Assembly: GCA_963667315.1 (NCBI GenBank)
Contig: OY763325.1
Location: 930,001 to 994,000 of the forward strand
Length of the DNA stretch: 64,000 nucleotides
From: DAINPP01 sp963667315
Lineage (GTDB): Bacteria; Thermotogota; Thermotogae; MWEM01
Reading direction: 5' to 3'
The notes below the pieces were generated by a model. It saw nothing but the letters and a program-made list of their open reading frames with translations. It did not search any database and was not told the origin of the DNA. Position 1 is the stretch's first letter, and every line of letters begins with the position of its first letter. The translations under genes were made by a program, and so were the position numbers. Shown in pieces: positions 25,491 to 35,428 of the stretch.

Positions 25491-26624
25491 TTATTCACTG
25501 GAAAAACGTGCGATTTTCTCTTTGAAATTATACAATAATTCTGTATCCAGTAAAAGATAAAAAATCAACCCAATGGCTGAAAAAAGAATATCAGGTCCCC
25601 AGGCTGCTATGACAGGGTTGATATGCCAGGGACTCCAAAGGTCAGATCTGCCCATTGCAGCCATCCATTGCGTACTTCCCTGATAGAGAGCAATGAGTAA
25701 AAAGGTGAAAATAACACTCCAAGCCTTACTTTTAATATTCAGAGCAAGAGAAAGAGGCACTCCGAGAATGGCAACGACTAAAGGGCCAAGCGATTGTGCG
25801 TATCGTGTATGAAATTCAATTTCAAACGAAAACGAATCCGTATTATAAAGACCTCTTTTTTTATACGCGTTGATGATATAGAGTAATTCATCCGTTTTCA
25901 TATTATACGCTTTTTTCTTTGTGACCATGAAATAGAATTCAATATCCTCGTTGATGATTTCTTTGTCCATTTCGTTCAAATCATGGGGAATCATCTGCGA
26001 ATCATAAATGGAGGCATAAACTTTCATATTGGATAAATCCCATTCCTGATTTTCTTCATCATAAATGACGAGTGGGGAATAATAGACTTTCATAGTCGTA
26101 TTTTCTTTATCAATATCATAAACAAATACGTCGACAAGTTCCTGTCTGTTTGAATAGATTCTTTTGATAAACATATAACGGTTTTTCTCTGATAACATGA
26201 ATTTATGCAATCCGGAAGAAAGATACACCTCTGCATTTTTATTTCGGTACATTTCGGGAACCACATGTTCCTTTAGCAAATAGGTTCCGAACGATAAGAA
26301 TATCCCAAGAATCACAAAAGGTGTCACTAATTTCCTTAACTTTATGCCATGAACCTGCAATGCGATTATCTCATTTTTACTTTCAAGTTTTGATAACAGC
26401 CAAAAGATAGACAGCAGAACACCTACAGGAATCGCCTGTGGAATATATCGGGGGATCTGCTGCATAATAAACGGAAACATCTTCCAGAAAGACATATCAT
26501 TTCTGACAATTTCAGATGAAATTTCAATCAGAATAAAAACATTTGCATATAGAAGAAAGCCGCCAAATCCCATCAGAAAAGGGAAAATCGAAGATTTTAA
26601 AACATATCGTTTAAGTATACTCAA
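25491..26624 (-). CDS. LptF/LptG family permease (second copy)
   Basis: The 377-residue protein has the YjgP/YjgQ layout: two N-terminal helices, a soluble beta-jellyroll-like domain (residues about 115-255), then four helices with GVPLSLALNIKSKAW. In diderms the family pulls lipopolysaccharide from the inner membrane with the LptB ATPase. It pairs with the gene 16 nt upstream; together they suggest the LptF-LptG heterodimer. The start is TTG (26622-26624) behind GGAGG. Confidence 0.85.
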   Translation of the reverse strand: MSILKRYVLKSSIFPFLMGFGGFLLYANVFILIEISSEIVRNDMSFWKMFPFIMQQIPRYIPQAIPVGVLLSIFWLLSKLESKNEIIALQVHGIKLRKLVTPFVILGIFLSFGTYLLKEHVVPEMYRNKNAEVYLSSGLHKFMLSEKNRYMFIKRIYSNRQELVDVFVYDIDKENTTMKVYYSPLVIYDEENQEWDLSNMKVYASIYDSQMIPHDLNEMDKEIINEDIEFYFMVTKKKAYNMKTDELLYIINAYKKRGLYNTDSFSFEIEFHTRYAQSLGPLVVAILGVPLSLALNIKSKAWSVIFTFLLIALYQGSTQWMAAMGRSDLWSPWHINPVIAAWGPDILFSAIGLIFYLLLDTELLYNFKEKIARFSSE

Positions 26625-26640
26625 AGCTGCGCCTCCATAC

Positions 26641-27825
26641 TTATCGTCTCACAACTCTTTCCTTTAAAAAGAACATTAGTTTCGAATCCAATATAAGGAA
26701 GCAAATCATCCCAAGAATAGCGAATACAATATTCGGTCCCCAAATGGCAATGATAGAATCAAGTCTGTATCTCGAATTTGAGAAATCTGAAATATTTAAC
26801 AAAGCAACACTTTGCATAAATATCTCGCTTCCTTTGAAAACGCCGATAAAAATAAAACTGATAATAATACTCCATGATTTACTTTTAACATTTGACAAAA
26901 GACTTATCGAAGTCCCCATCAAGGCAATAATCAGTGGGCTTAGAGATTTTGCAAGTCGCCAATTTATCTCCAGTAAGGCTCTTTTTCTCCTTTTTGGCTC
27001 TTCCACCATCTTAATTAATTCATTGGTTGTTGAATATTTATATTTACTTTGTTCACCACTGTCGTATTGCCCATATATATCTACCTCGTTAAAAATACTC
27101 ATCGCATCTCTCAGTGAATCAGACAATTCATACGACAATTCTTCAAAATCAGTTTCATCGAAATCAACATTCAAGGTCATTCCTTTTTGATCATTCATCG
27201 TTAACACCTGTCCGTTGACCATTTTCCATCTCTCTTCCGATTCCTCCAACGATAATTCGTCCGAAAAAATCACTTTCAAATTGCCATTTCCAATCTCATA
27301 TACGAGAACATCATCGAGATTTGTATCATCTATCGGTTCTTTAACATAAAAATATTTGTTCCCGGATATTGGCAGGAATTTATTCGATATCGTTGAATAA
27401 CCGATATTTTCTGACATAAAATTACCCAATTCTTGCTGTTTTTGACGATTGAATTCCGGTATGATCTGATCATTCAAAAAGAAAGTGAAGACGCTCAGCA
27501 ATAGTCCAAATGCAAAAAAAGGAAAAACAACTGATTTAAAGGAAATTCCGTGTACTTGAATCGCCATTAATTCATTTTTCGTTCCCATCTGTGACAATGT
27601 CCAGAAAATTGCCAAAAGAACACCCACAGGAATAGCTTCCGAACAAAGTTCAGGCATAAAAAAATATAACAATTGAAATAATCTCCATGGCGGTATACCA
27701 TAATCAATAATATTCAATGATAAGAAATAAAGCAGATTCACACTTATAAATATAATAAATCCAAGAAACCCCAAAAAAAACGGTGAAACACTATTTCTCC
27801 AGATATATCTGTTTAACGTTTTCAA
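26641..27825 (-). CDS. LptF/LptG family permease (first copy)
   Basis: This 394-residue paralogue of the next gene has the same fold (helices, periplasmic domain about 115-270, helices with GTSISLLSNVKSKSW). The matched motif SKxW in both supports a duplicated pair forming the LPS-export core. It starts with TTG at 27823-27825 behind AAAGGAG. It diverges from the hydrolase gene at 27977. An LptB ATPase is not in the window. Confidence 0.85.
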   Translation of the reverse strand: MKTLNRYIWRNSVSPFFLGFLGFIIFISVNLLYFLSLNIIDYGIPPWRLFQLLYFFMPELCSEAIPVGVLLAIFWTLSQMGTKNELMAIQVHGISFKSVVFPFFAFGLLLSVFTFFLNDQIIPEFNRQKQQELGNFMSENIGYSTISNKFLPISGNKYFYVKEPIDDTNLDDVLVYEIGNGNLKVIFSDELSLEESEERWKMVNGQVLTMNDQKGMTLNVDFDETDFEELSYELSDSLRDAMSIFNEVDIYGQYDSGEQSKYKYSTTNELIKMVEEPKRRKRALLEINWRLAKSLSPLIIALMGTSISLLSNVKSKSWSIIISFIFIGVFKGSEIFMQSVALLNISDFSNSRYRLDSIIAIWGPNIVFAILGMICFLILDSKLMFFLKERVVRR

Positions 27826-27914
27826 ATCACAACTCCTTTATACAACAATCAAAGTAAATTCTATCATATTTCTGATTATTTCTCATAAAATGGGCGTATT
27901 TATCAGATTTGAAT

Positions 27915-27943
27915 TTGACAACAACTGTACTATCTGTTATAAT
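27915..27943 (+). promoter_or_regulatory. Consensus promoter of the secreted hydrolase gene
   Basis: TTGACA (27915-27920) and TATAAT (27938-27943), both perfect, are 17 nt apart, and TGT adds an extended -10. It is the best sigma-70-type promoter in the window. Confidence 0.9.
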
Positions 27944-27976
27944 ACACCACGATATTTTTATTTAAGGAGGCTTCTC

Positions 27977-29278
27977 ATGAAAAAAATATTTTTATTATTG
28001 TTTTTAATCGCAGGGTCAATGCTGATTGCACAAACAACACAAACGGAATTGCTCAATGAATATTTGAATGCTTATTTTAACGGAAATTACAAGAAAGTCT
28101 ACAGTATGCAGTGTGAGGAATTAAAAGGGGTGTTTGATGAGGAGAAGATCAAACAATCAGTTGAACAAGTCATTCTGGCATTCGGAAATTTCGAATCGAT
28201 ATATTCTACTGAAATCATCGAACAGCATCCATATACAGTCTATATTCAAATAATCAAAACTGAGGAAGGGTATATCAAAAGCACGATTACATTTGATCAG
28301 GATGATCTTATTGCCGGATTTTATATCAATGCGGCAAAAGATCCAAGAACTTCCATAGCATATATCGATGAAGATAAATTTGAAGAAAAAAAGATCAATT
28401 TTGGAATTGAAGGATGGGAACTCGATGGTGCACTTACAATGCCATTAACCGACAAAGCCGTTCCACTCGTCATCATTGTTGGGGGATCTGGTCCAACTGA
28501 CATGGATGCTTCCGTAGGTGCAAACACACCTTACAAAGACATTGCATACGGTCTCAGTTCCAACGGTATAGCCGTGCTGAGATATAATAAAAGAACGGCT
28601 CAGTATGGTGCCAAAATATCGGAATCAATGAAAGAAAATGATACGATGATTGACATTGAGTATATTCAGGATATTGAAGAGGCAGTCAAATTCGCTTCCA
28701 AAATAGACGGAATCAGTTCTATCATTTTAGCCGGTCATAGCCTTGGTGCTGCGATTGTTCCGTATATGGCAGCAGAACTCAATCAAATAGACGGAATAAT
28801 GCTGCTTGCACCGGCTATTCGAAGAATGGCGCAAGTCAGTCTGGATCAAAATATTTATCTCAAAGATAGTTATAACATTACCGACGAACAACTTGAACAG
28901 GTTACTCAATTTTTCACCATGGTCTTAAATCATGAACTCCCGGAGGATTTTGTTGTTCAACCGGGATTAACGGTTTCCTATTATTATGAATGGGATAAAT
29001 ACAGGGCAATAGAAGATCTTGAAAATACGAAATTACCTGTTTTGATACTGATCGGAGAAGAAGATTTTCAGGCAACTGTGGAAGGAGATTTCACCCCATT
29101 AAAAGAGAAATTCCAAGAAAATGAACGTTTTGAATTTCATTCCTTCAAAGGATTAAATCATCTTTTTATCAAATCAGAAGAAGGCATCATACATACAACT
29201 GAAGAATACAATATTCCGGGTTTCGTAGATGAAGATTTCATCAAAACTGTAGTAAAATGGGTTGAGAGTAAATTTTAA
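27977..29278 (+). CDS. Exported alpha/beta hydrolase with DUF3887-like domain
   Basis: The start is the ATG at 27977 (AAGGAGG 6 nt upstream); the frame extends further upstream across the promoter, which is spurious. A signal peptide (MKKIFLLLFLIAGSMLIAQ) is followed by a small alpha-beta domain resembling DUF3887 (residues about 22-115), then an alpha/beta hydrolase: VIIVGGSGPTDMD, the nucleophile in GHSLGAAIV and a late His in LNHLF. Substrate unknown, probably an ester outside the cytoplasm. The phosphorylase gene follows after 27 nt. Confidence 0.85.
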   Translation: MKKIFLLLFLIAGSMLIAQTTQTELLNEYLNAYFNGNYKKVYSMQCEELKGVFDEEKIKQSVEQVILAFGNFESIYSTEIIEQHPYTVYIQIIKTEEGYIKSTITFDQDDLIAGFYINAAKDPRTSIAYIDEDKFEEKKINFGIEGWELDGALTMPLTDKAVPLVIIVGGSGPTDMDASVGANTPYKDIAYGLSSNGIAVLRYNKRTAQYGAKISESMKENDTMIDIEYIQDIEEAVKFASKIDGISSIILAGHSLGAAIVPYMAAELNQIDGIMLLAPAIRRMAQVSLDQNIYLKDSYNITDEQLEQVTQFFTMVLNHELPEDFVVQPGLTVSYYYEWDKYRAIEDLENTKLPVLILIGEEDFQATVEGDFTPLKEKFQENERFEFHSFKGLNHLFIKSEEGIIHTTEEYNIPGFVDEDFIKTVVKWVESKF

Positions 29279-29305
29279 AAATACCTACGAAATGGAGTGA
29301 TCTAT

Positions 29306-30985
29306 TTGATCAGAGAAGATGCTATCAGAAAAAGATTGACAGTCATTTATGAAGGGTCAACAGATATACTGGCTGACCAGATACTGATGAAGATCAAGGA
29401 ATTTAACCAGAACTTGAAAGAGAAAGAGGATTACAACTTAAATGAGAAAAACGCCGTCTTGATCACTTACGCAGATTCCATCATAAGTGAGAAAGTTCCT
29501 TTGAAAACTTTAAGGTATTTCCTCGAGAAACATGTAAAAAGAAGCATAAGCACAGTTCATATTCTGCCATTCTTTCCATATTCCTCTGATGACGGCTTCT
29601 CGGTCATTGATTATAAAGCGGTTAATCCTGATTTTGGAAGCTGGAAAGACATACATAGTCTTTCCGGCACTTACAAGATTATGTTTGATGCCGTAATCAA
29701 TCATATCTCTTCAAAAAGTGACTGGTTCCAGAGCTATCTTTCAGATGACGAAAAATACTCGGATTTCTTTATTGAAGAAAATCCGGAAACAGATTTGACA
29801 ACCGTTACAAGACCGCGAGCCTTACCGCTTCTATCTGAATTCCAGACAAAAAAAGGAAAAAAATTCCTTTGGACAACTTTTTCTGACGATCAGATAGACC
29901 TCAATTACAACTCACAGAAACTTCTACTGGAGGTCATAGATGTACTACTATTTTATGCGGCTAATGGTGCATCACTGATCAGATTGGATGCCGTCGGTTA
30001 TATCTGGAAAGAAGTCGGGACAAGTTGCATACACCTTGAAAAAGCACATGAAATCATCAAACTGATGAGAGATATCTTTGATTCGTTAGAAAAAAAGGTA
30101 CTGATCATCACCGAAACAAATGTTCCTCACAAGGACAATATCAGCTATTTTGGGAATGGATACGATGAAGCACAGATGGTTTATAACTTCTCCCTGCCAC
30201 CACTCATACTAAACGCTTATCAGGCACATTCTTCTGAACACATTTTTAATTGGGCGAAAACGTTGTCATCTCCCACTGAAGAAACAACATTTTTTAATTT
30301 CCTCGCCTCACATGATGGTGTAGGATTAATGCCTGTAAAAGGTATTCTGTCGGATGAGGAGATTGACAAACTTGTCAATAAAGCACTCTCAAATGGCGGA
30401 AAGATTTCATATAAAACCAATTCTGACGGTTCTCAATCTCCATACGAAATGAACATTAATTATTATGATGCCCTCTTCGATCCCGAAGATTCAGAAACAG
30501 AAAATATCGACAAATTTCTCGGTGCGTATTTTATCGCTTGTTCACTAAGCGGGATTCCCGGAATCTATATCCATAGCCTTCTCGGTTCCAATAACTGGCC
30601 TGAAGGAGTTAAAAAACTGGGCTATAACAGAGCAATAAACAGGAAAAAACTTGATCTTGAGATTTTGGAAAAAGAGCTTGCCAATCCTCAAAACAGAAGA
30701 TATAAAATCTTTAACGGAATGTTGAAAATGCTTTCGGAAAGACAGAACCATTCTGCTTTTTCACCGAAAGCCGATCAGGAGATTATTCCGCTGGACAGAA
30801 AAGTCCTTGCTATCAGAAGAAAGTCAAAAGAAGAAGAAATTCTGGCACTGGTTAACCTTTCAAATGAAAGAGTTGCTGTTGAACTTTCAGAAGGTAAAAA
30901 TTATTTCGATATTTTGAACCAATCTGTTTTAACGAAGAGTATAACACTGAATCCATATAAATATCTTTGGGTCTCAGTCAGGTAG
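29306..30985 (+). CDS. GH13 sucrose phosphorylase-family enzyme
   Basis: The 559-residue protein is a GH13_18-type phosphorylase: HILPFFPYSSDDGFSV, FDAVINHIS, nucleophile Asp in LIRLDAVGYIWKE, acid/base Glu in IITETNVPH and FLASHDGVG. The family includes sucrose, glucosylglycerate and sucrose-6-phosphate phosphorylases; the specificity cannot be told by eye. No signal peptide, so it is cytosolic. I prefer a TTG start at 29306 (GGAG 8 nt upstream) over a GTG at 29297 that overlaps the SD. The sugar ABC operon converges on its 3' end. Confidence 0.85.
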   Translation: MIREDAIRKRLTVIYEGSTDILADQILMKIKEFNQNLKEKEDYNLNEKNAVLITYADSIISEKVPLKTLRYFLEKHVKRSISTVHILPFFPYSSDDGFSVIDYKAVNPDFGSWKDIHSLSGTYKIMFDAVINHISSKSDWFQSYLSDDEKYSDFFIEENPETDLTTVTRPRALPLLSEFQTKKGKKFLWTTFSDDQIDLNYNSQKLLLEVIDVLLFYAANGASLIRLDAVGYIWKEVGTSCIHLEKAHEIIKLMRDIFDSLEKKVLIITETNVPHKDNISYFGNGYDEAQMVYNFSLPPLILNAYQAHSSEHIFNWAKTLSSPTEETTFFNFLASHDGVGLMPVKGILSDEEIDKLVNKALSNGGKISYKTNSDGSQSPYEMNINYYDALFDPEDSETENIDKFLGAYFIACSLSGIPGIYIHSLLGSNNWPEGVKKLGYNRAINRKKLDLEILEKELANPQNRRYKIFNGMLKMLSERQNHSAFSPKADQEIIPLDRKVLAIRRKSKEEEILALVNLSNERVAVELSEGKNYFDILNQSVLTKSITLNPYKYLWVSVR

Positions 30986-31020
30986 AAATCTCTGAGAACC
31001 AATAAGTTTATATACCAAAT

Positions 31021-31048
31021 AAAAATCCCCTCTGTGGAGGGGATTTTC
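31021..31048. terminator. Bidirectional terminator
   Basis: AAAATCCCCTC, loop TGTG, GAGGGGATTTT lies between the convergent phosphorylase gene and sugar ABC operon. Confidence 0.9.
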
Positions 31049-31062
31049 TGTTCTCATAAACG

Positions 31063-31890
31063 CTACTTTATCGCCCCTTGCGTAATACCTGAGATAAAAC
31101 TCTTTGAGAAAATAAAGAATATGATCATGATCGGAATAATTGACATCGAAAGTGCTGCTGCAATCAAATGCCATTGATTTGAAAATTCTCCAAAGAATAC
31201 GGAAATGGCAAGTGGAACGGTTTCCTTAGTTCTACTTGAAATAATGATAAGCGGGAAGAAAAAGTCATTCCACACGTTGACAAAATTCACAAGCCCTACA
31301 ACTACTAATGCCGGTTTTGTTAGAGGCAAGGCAATTCGCCAGTATATTGTCCATGGGGTTGCCCCATCCATCATAGCCGATTCCTCAATTTCCTGTGGAA
31401 TACCATCCATAAAGCCTTTGATAATAAACGTTGCAAAGGCAGTACCTGTTGCAATATAAACAAATATCAGTCCAATTCTTGTATCAGTCAGATTCAACTG
31501 ATTCAAAGTAACATAAATGGGTATAATCGCCAGCCTCGCGGGAAGCGCTAACCCAGTGATAATATAGACGTATATCAATCTTCTGAATCTGAATTTAAAT
31601 CGTGATATCATAAAAGCAAGCATTGATGAAAAGAGAATGACACCGCCTATTGAACAAACAGAGATGATAATGCTGTTGAGATATGCCGGTCCAAGATTTG
31701 CCTTTTCCCATGCTTTCTGATAATTCTCAAGTGAAAACTCATCCGGTAACTGAAACGGCTGAAGATAGATTTCTCTCATTGATTTAAAACTATTCGTGAA
31801 TAAAACGCCAAAAGGGGTAGCAATGACAATAAAATAGATGATCAATAATGAAAAGATAACGATTCTCCAAGGTAAATTAAGTCTAAGCAT
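31063..31890 (-). CDS. Sugar ABC transporter permease (MalG type)
   Basis: Six hydrophobic segments and the EAA-loop motif (EIEESAMMDGATPWTIYWRIALPLTKPAL) mark the second permease of a carbohydrate (CUT1) importer; the end ITQGAIK is typical. Its ATG overlaps the stop of the MalF-type gene by one base. No ATPase gene is in the cluster, so it probably shares a genomic MsmK/UgpC-like ATPase. Confidence 0.92.
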   Translation of the reverse strand: MLRLNLPWRIVIFSLLIIYFIVIATPFGVLFTNSFKSMREIYLQPFQLPDEFSLENYQKAWEKANLGPAYLNSIIISVCSIGGVILFSSMLAFMISRFKFRFRRLIYVYIITGLALPARLAIIPIYVTLNQLNLTDTRIGLIFVYIATGTAFATFIIKGFMDGIPQEIEESAMMDGATPWTIYWRIALPLTKPALVVVGLVNFVNVWNDFFFPLIIISSRTKETVPLAISVFFGEFSNQWHLIAAALSMSIIPIMIIFFIFSKSFISGITQGAIK

Positions 31891-32792
31891 TATGACCTCC
31901 TGCTTCTCTTGTCAAGGATATTTGCATATACCATTGAAAGAGGAATTACCATGACAAATATAATAACGACTACAGCTGCTCCAAGACCGTAATCCTGTGC
32001 AGAACTTCCAAGTCCGCCAAATGCTGTTCTGTAGAACAGGGTCCCGAGAACATCAGTTGATCTGAACGGTCCTGCCTGTACTCCTTCAAGTGCATAAACA
32101 ACATCAAAAATATTAAATGACCAGATGAATATAAGGATACCCAAGGTCTGCATATTCGGGATGACTAATGGAAAGATAATCTTCCTGATGATATGATGAT
32201 TCTTTGCCCCATCAATATAAGCCGCTTCAAAAAGGTCTTTCGGTATATTTAGGATTGCAGCCATAAAAACAAGGATATAAAAACCGATATTTCTCCAAAC
32301 ATTGACCATGATGACAGTCGGTAAAGCAGTTTCAGGCTGACCAAGCCATGGCTGAGTCAAGTTTTCAAGTCCTATCATTTCCAGGAATGAATTAATCAGT
32401 CCCCATTGAGGATTTAACAACATACTCCAGATAAACCCGACCAAAACCATTGAGATAACATTCGGCAGGTAAACCATCGTCTGAAAAAAACGTTTCCCCC
32501 AGATTTTTGAAGTTAGTGCTATAGCTATAATGAACGCCAATCCGAGTTCAAATATAGAATTCGCTATAAAAAACTGAAAACTGTGCCATACAGCGTTAAA
32601 GAACTCTTCTGAATAAGAGCCGGTCAATATATTCTTGAAATTATCGAAACCCACAAAAGTCTTTTCTCCCACACCGGGCCAGCTGAAAAAACTCAGATTA
32701 AAGCTGTATCCGATAGGGTACACAACAAATATCGTATAAAAAACCAGAGCAGGTAAAACAAAGAGTAAAATATATCTGAGTTTAACCTTCAT
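31890..32792 (-). CDS. Sugar ABC transporter permease (MalF type)
   Basis: This 300-residue six-helix permease has the EAA loop LFEAAYIDGAKNHHIIRKIIFPLVIPN and the LSFFSWPG start region of CUT1 permeases. It forms the membrane channel with the next gene. A hairpin separates it from the binding-protein gene upstream, which would keep binding protein in excess. Confidence 0.92.
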   Translation of the reverse strand: MKVKLRYILLFVLPALVFYTIFVVYPIGYSFNLSFFSWPGVGEKTFVGFDNFKNILTGSYSEEFFNAVWHSFQFFIANSIFELGLAFIIAIALTSKIWGKRFFQTMVYLPNVISMVLVGFIWSMLLNPQWGLINSFLEMIGLENLTQPWLGQPETALPTVIMVNVWRNIGFYILVFMAAILNIPKDLFEAAYIDGAKNHHIIRKIIFPLVIPNMQTLGILIFIWSFNIFDVVYALEGVQAGPFRSTDVLGTLFYRTAFGGLGSSAQDYGLGAAVVVIIFVMVIPLSMVYANILDKRSRRS

Positions 32793-32834
32793 AAATCAAT
32801 ATCACCATCCCTGAAATATTTCAAATAATCAAAT

Positions 32835-32860
32835 AAAGCGGGTTTATAAAAACCCGCTTT
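32835..32860 (-). terminator. Intra-operon hairpin after the sugar-binding protein
   Basis: AAAGCGGGTTT, loop, AAACCCGCTTT forms an 11-bp stem with a short T tail, between binding protein and permease genes. It is probably a partial terminator or mRNA-stabilising hairpin. Confidence 0.7.
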
Positions 32861-32877
32861 GTAAAACGTTTTATTGC

Positions 32878-34137
32878 TTAGTCTCCCATTTTTTCTGCTC
32901 TTTCCATGATAGGTTTGTACCACTGTACAAGCGCATCCTGTGAATCCTGAGCAAGTTCCTGAGGAGTCATTCTGTCAGCATACATTGCCTGAAGCCCCGG
33001 ACTGAGAACATCACTGTAAAGTGATGGTTTTCCTGAAACAAATTCTGAACCAACCCAGTAAACATATGGGGAAGCATGATCTTCAGCTGTCTTGTTTGCT
33101 TCCTGAAGGATTGGTGAATCAGGCATCTGTGAACCTGAAACAGCAGGGATGTTAAGTGTTACGTTGCTGAAAATAGTACCGAATTCCGGTTTAGCTGCGA
33201 ATTCAAGAACTTTGATAGCTGCTTCTTTGTTGTCTGCGTTTGCACTGAGCCCTACTGCCCCATCCATGTAAACGTATGCATATGGATCGTTCCCTGCATA
33301 ATCCGGAGGGACCATGAAATATCCAATATTCAGATCCGGATTGAGTTCTCTCCACTGTTGAACTCCCCAGATACCATAGAAAACCATTGCTGCCTGTTCA
33401 AATGCAAAAGCGGAATTCATATCATTTGTATCGTTTGCAAGGAATCCTTTCTGATAATACTGTTTCAAATCGTTGAGAAGACTGTTCATGTATACCCAGT
33501 CCTGGTCAAGAAAGTCGATTTTCCCTTCTGCAAGTCTTTTTATCCAACCGGGTCCAAGAACACTGACACCGCACATGGCATGCTGCATAACGAGTGCCCA
33601 AGCTTCTTTACCGGGAGCAAAGAAAGGATCGATACCATCTTTCTTTAACGTTTCAGCTATAGCAAGCATTTCATCCCAAGTCTTGGGTTCTTCAAAACCG
33701 TATTTGTCGAAGATGTCCTTGTTGTAAAAAACACCAACAACCTGTACTGCAAATGGAACGCCGTACTGTTCTCCGTTCATCGTGATGTTGTTAAGAACAC
33801 CTTCTGTGAAATGTTCAAAATTAACCTCATCCGTTACAGGAAGAATAAGTCCCGCTTCAACCATAGCCGCTGTTCTTCCACCGGGAAGTCTTCTTGTATA
33901 AACAAGGTCAGGACCTTTTCCGCCCTGAAGGGAAAGAAGCATTTTGGAATCATATTCTGTTGGAAGGAATCCTCTGAATTCAATCTGGATGTCTTCTCCC
34001 GCATCCTGAAGAGCCTGTTCCACCTGTTTCCAAACTTCCTCATCCTGGGAACGCCAACTCCACATTTCTACTGTTTCTGCCATAGAAAAAGTACACAACA
34101 TCAATAAAACGACACTTAACACGAACAACTTTTTCAT
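32878..34137 (-). CDS. Sugar ABC transporter substrate-binding protein
   Basis: A signal peptide (residues 1-20, ending FSMA) without lipobox Cys suggests a soluble periplasmic protein. The mature part is a family 1 solute-binding protein: VEMWSWRSQDEEVW, GGKGPDLVYTRRLPGG, VPFAVQVVGVFYNKDIFDKYGFEEPKTWDEM. The aromatic residues fit a sugar ligand. It sits between the NamZ-like gene (55 nt upstream) and the permeases, so a muropeptide-derived sugar is one candidate ligand. Confidence 0.92.
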   Translation of the reverse strand: MKKLFVLSVVLLMLCTFSMAETVEMWSWRSQDEEVWKQVEQALQDAGEDIQIEFRGFLPTEYDSKMLLSLQGGKGPDLVYTRRLPGGRTAAMVEAGLILPVTDEVNFEHFTEGVLNNITMNGEQYGVPFAVQVVGVFYNKDIFDKYGFEEPKTWDEMLAIAETLKKDGIDPFFAPGKEAWALVMQHAMCGVSVLGPGWIKRLAEGKIDFLDQDWVYMNSLLNDLKQYYQKGFLANDTNDMNSAFAFEQAAMVFYGIWGVQQWRELNPDLNIGYFMVPPDYAGNDPYAYVYMDGAVGLSANADNKEAAIKVLEFAAKPEFGTIFSNVTLNIPAVSGSQMPDSPILQEANKTAEDHASPYVYWVGSEFVSGKPSLYSDVLSPGLQAMYADRMTPQELAQDSQDALVQWYKPIMERAEKMGD

Positions 34138-34192
34138 TTTTTACCCTCCTGTTTTTGATTTGCAATGAGTTTTCGCAATTTTGAAAACCCGA

Positions 34193-35326
34193 TCAATATA
34201 ATCTTATTTCTTTGATGATTGCTTCAAATTCTCTTTCTTCTTTTTCCCATTGATCCAATAACACATCAAGTTCGATTTTCCCAGTTAAATAACTCCTAAC
34301 CCTGTCATCTCCGGTCAAAGATTCGAGTCTCGAAACATCCGCATAACTGTTAAAATCAAGCTTGTCTGAATGTATTTCCATAACCCCTCTTAGAAAATAC
34401 AACATTTGAGGGATGAAATCAGCATCTTTTGAAATCGGGAAGAATTCGATACCAAAACAAATCTGATCCTTGTGTTTTGAAGAAAACGGAACAAAAGCAC
34501 GTTTCCTGAAAACAAAATCTTTAAACGGTCTTTCATCAAGCCATTTAACCATTCTCGCCATATCAAGCCATGGGGCTCCATACATTTGAAAAGGCTTGGG
34601 TGAACCCCGACCTTCCGACAGATTTGTTGCTTCTACAAAACACCCGCCCGAATAACAGACATTGGAAGCATAATCAGGTATGGCAGGCGAAGGTACATTC
34701 CAGAACAAACCGGTTTCAGGAAATACCATATCCTTATCGTAGTTCTCCATTTTAATGATTTTAATTTCACAATTGATATTATATTCTTTTTTAAAATAGA
34801 GTGCAAGCTCCCCCGGAGTCAGTCCATAACGTATCGGTAATTTATAATCTCCGACAAAAGAAGCATATTTTTCATTCATTCTTGACCCTTTAACTTTCCC
34901 CCCCAGAGGATTGGGACGATCAAGAATGATGATAGGTATACCCGCTTTTTCTGCTGTTTCCATACAATATACCAATGTGTAAATAAACGTGTAGTACCGT
35001 AATCCTACATCTTGAATATCATATACAAGCAAATCAAGTCCTTTAAAATCTTCAATATCCGGTCTTTTCTTCTTACCATAAAGGCTTTTTACAGGTATAG
35101 CATATTCAGGATGTATTGAATCCCCCACAGCTTGACCATCAGCTGCACCATATATACCATGTTCAGGAGAAAATATCTTCTTGATCAAAAAACCTTTTTT
35201 CAAAAAGACAGCAATATTCTCTTCAAGATTCGAATTAACACCCGAATAATTTGTAATCAAACCAATAGGCTTTCCATCAAGGATATCCATTTCAGAAACT
35301 CTATCAATTCCCATTTTAACTTTCAA
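34193..35326 (-). CDS. DUF1343 / NamZ-type exo-beta-N-acetylmuramidase
   Basis: The 377-residue protein has the DUF1343 hallmarks: GLITNYSGVN, FSPEHGIYGAADGQAV, SLYGKKKRPD, YDIQDVGLRYYTFIYTL, ILDRPNPLGG and a NLSEGRGSPKPFQ segment. The characterised Bacillus NamZ (YbbC) releases MurNAc from the non-reducing end of peptidoglycan fragments. Here no signal peptide is visible, so it probably acts in the cytoplasm on imported or recycled material. The TTG start (35324-35326) follows GGTGGTGAT. It heads the sugar ABC operon, 55 nt before the binding protein. Confidence 0.85.
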   Translation of the reverse strand: MKVKMGIDRVSEMDILDGKPIGLITNYSGVNSNLEENIAVFLKKGFLIKKIFSPEHGIYGAADGQAVGDSIHPEYAIPVKSLYGKKKRPDIEDFKGLDLLVYDIQDVGLRYYTFIYTLVYCMETAEKAGIPIIILDRPNPLGGKVKGSRMNEKYASFVGDYKLPIRYGLTPGELALYFKKEYNINCEIKIIKMENYDKDMVFPETGLFWNVPSPAIPDYASNVCYSGGCFVEATNLSEGRGSPKPFQMYGAPWLDMARMVKWLDERPFKDFVFRKRAFVPFSSKHKDQICFGIEFFPISKDADFIPQMLYFLRGVMEIHSDKLDFNSYADVSRLESLTGDDRVRSYLTGKIELDVLLDQWEKEEREFEAIIKEIRLY

Positions 35327-35355
35327 GGTATCACCACCCAGTTTTTTGTTATAAC

Positions 35356-35384
35356 ATTATACTCTTTTTATACTACAAAGTCAA
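35356..35384 (-). promoter_or_regulatory. Promoter of the namZ-sugar ABC operon
   Basis: On the minus strand TTGACT (35379-35384) and TATAAT (35356-35361) are separated by 17 nt; the TTG start lies 30 nt further on. Confidence 0.8.
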
Positions 35385-35428
35385 AAACAGCAGAATTACA
35401 AATAAATAATAACAAGTTGGTTTTGCTA

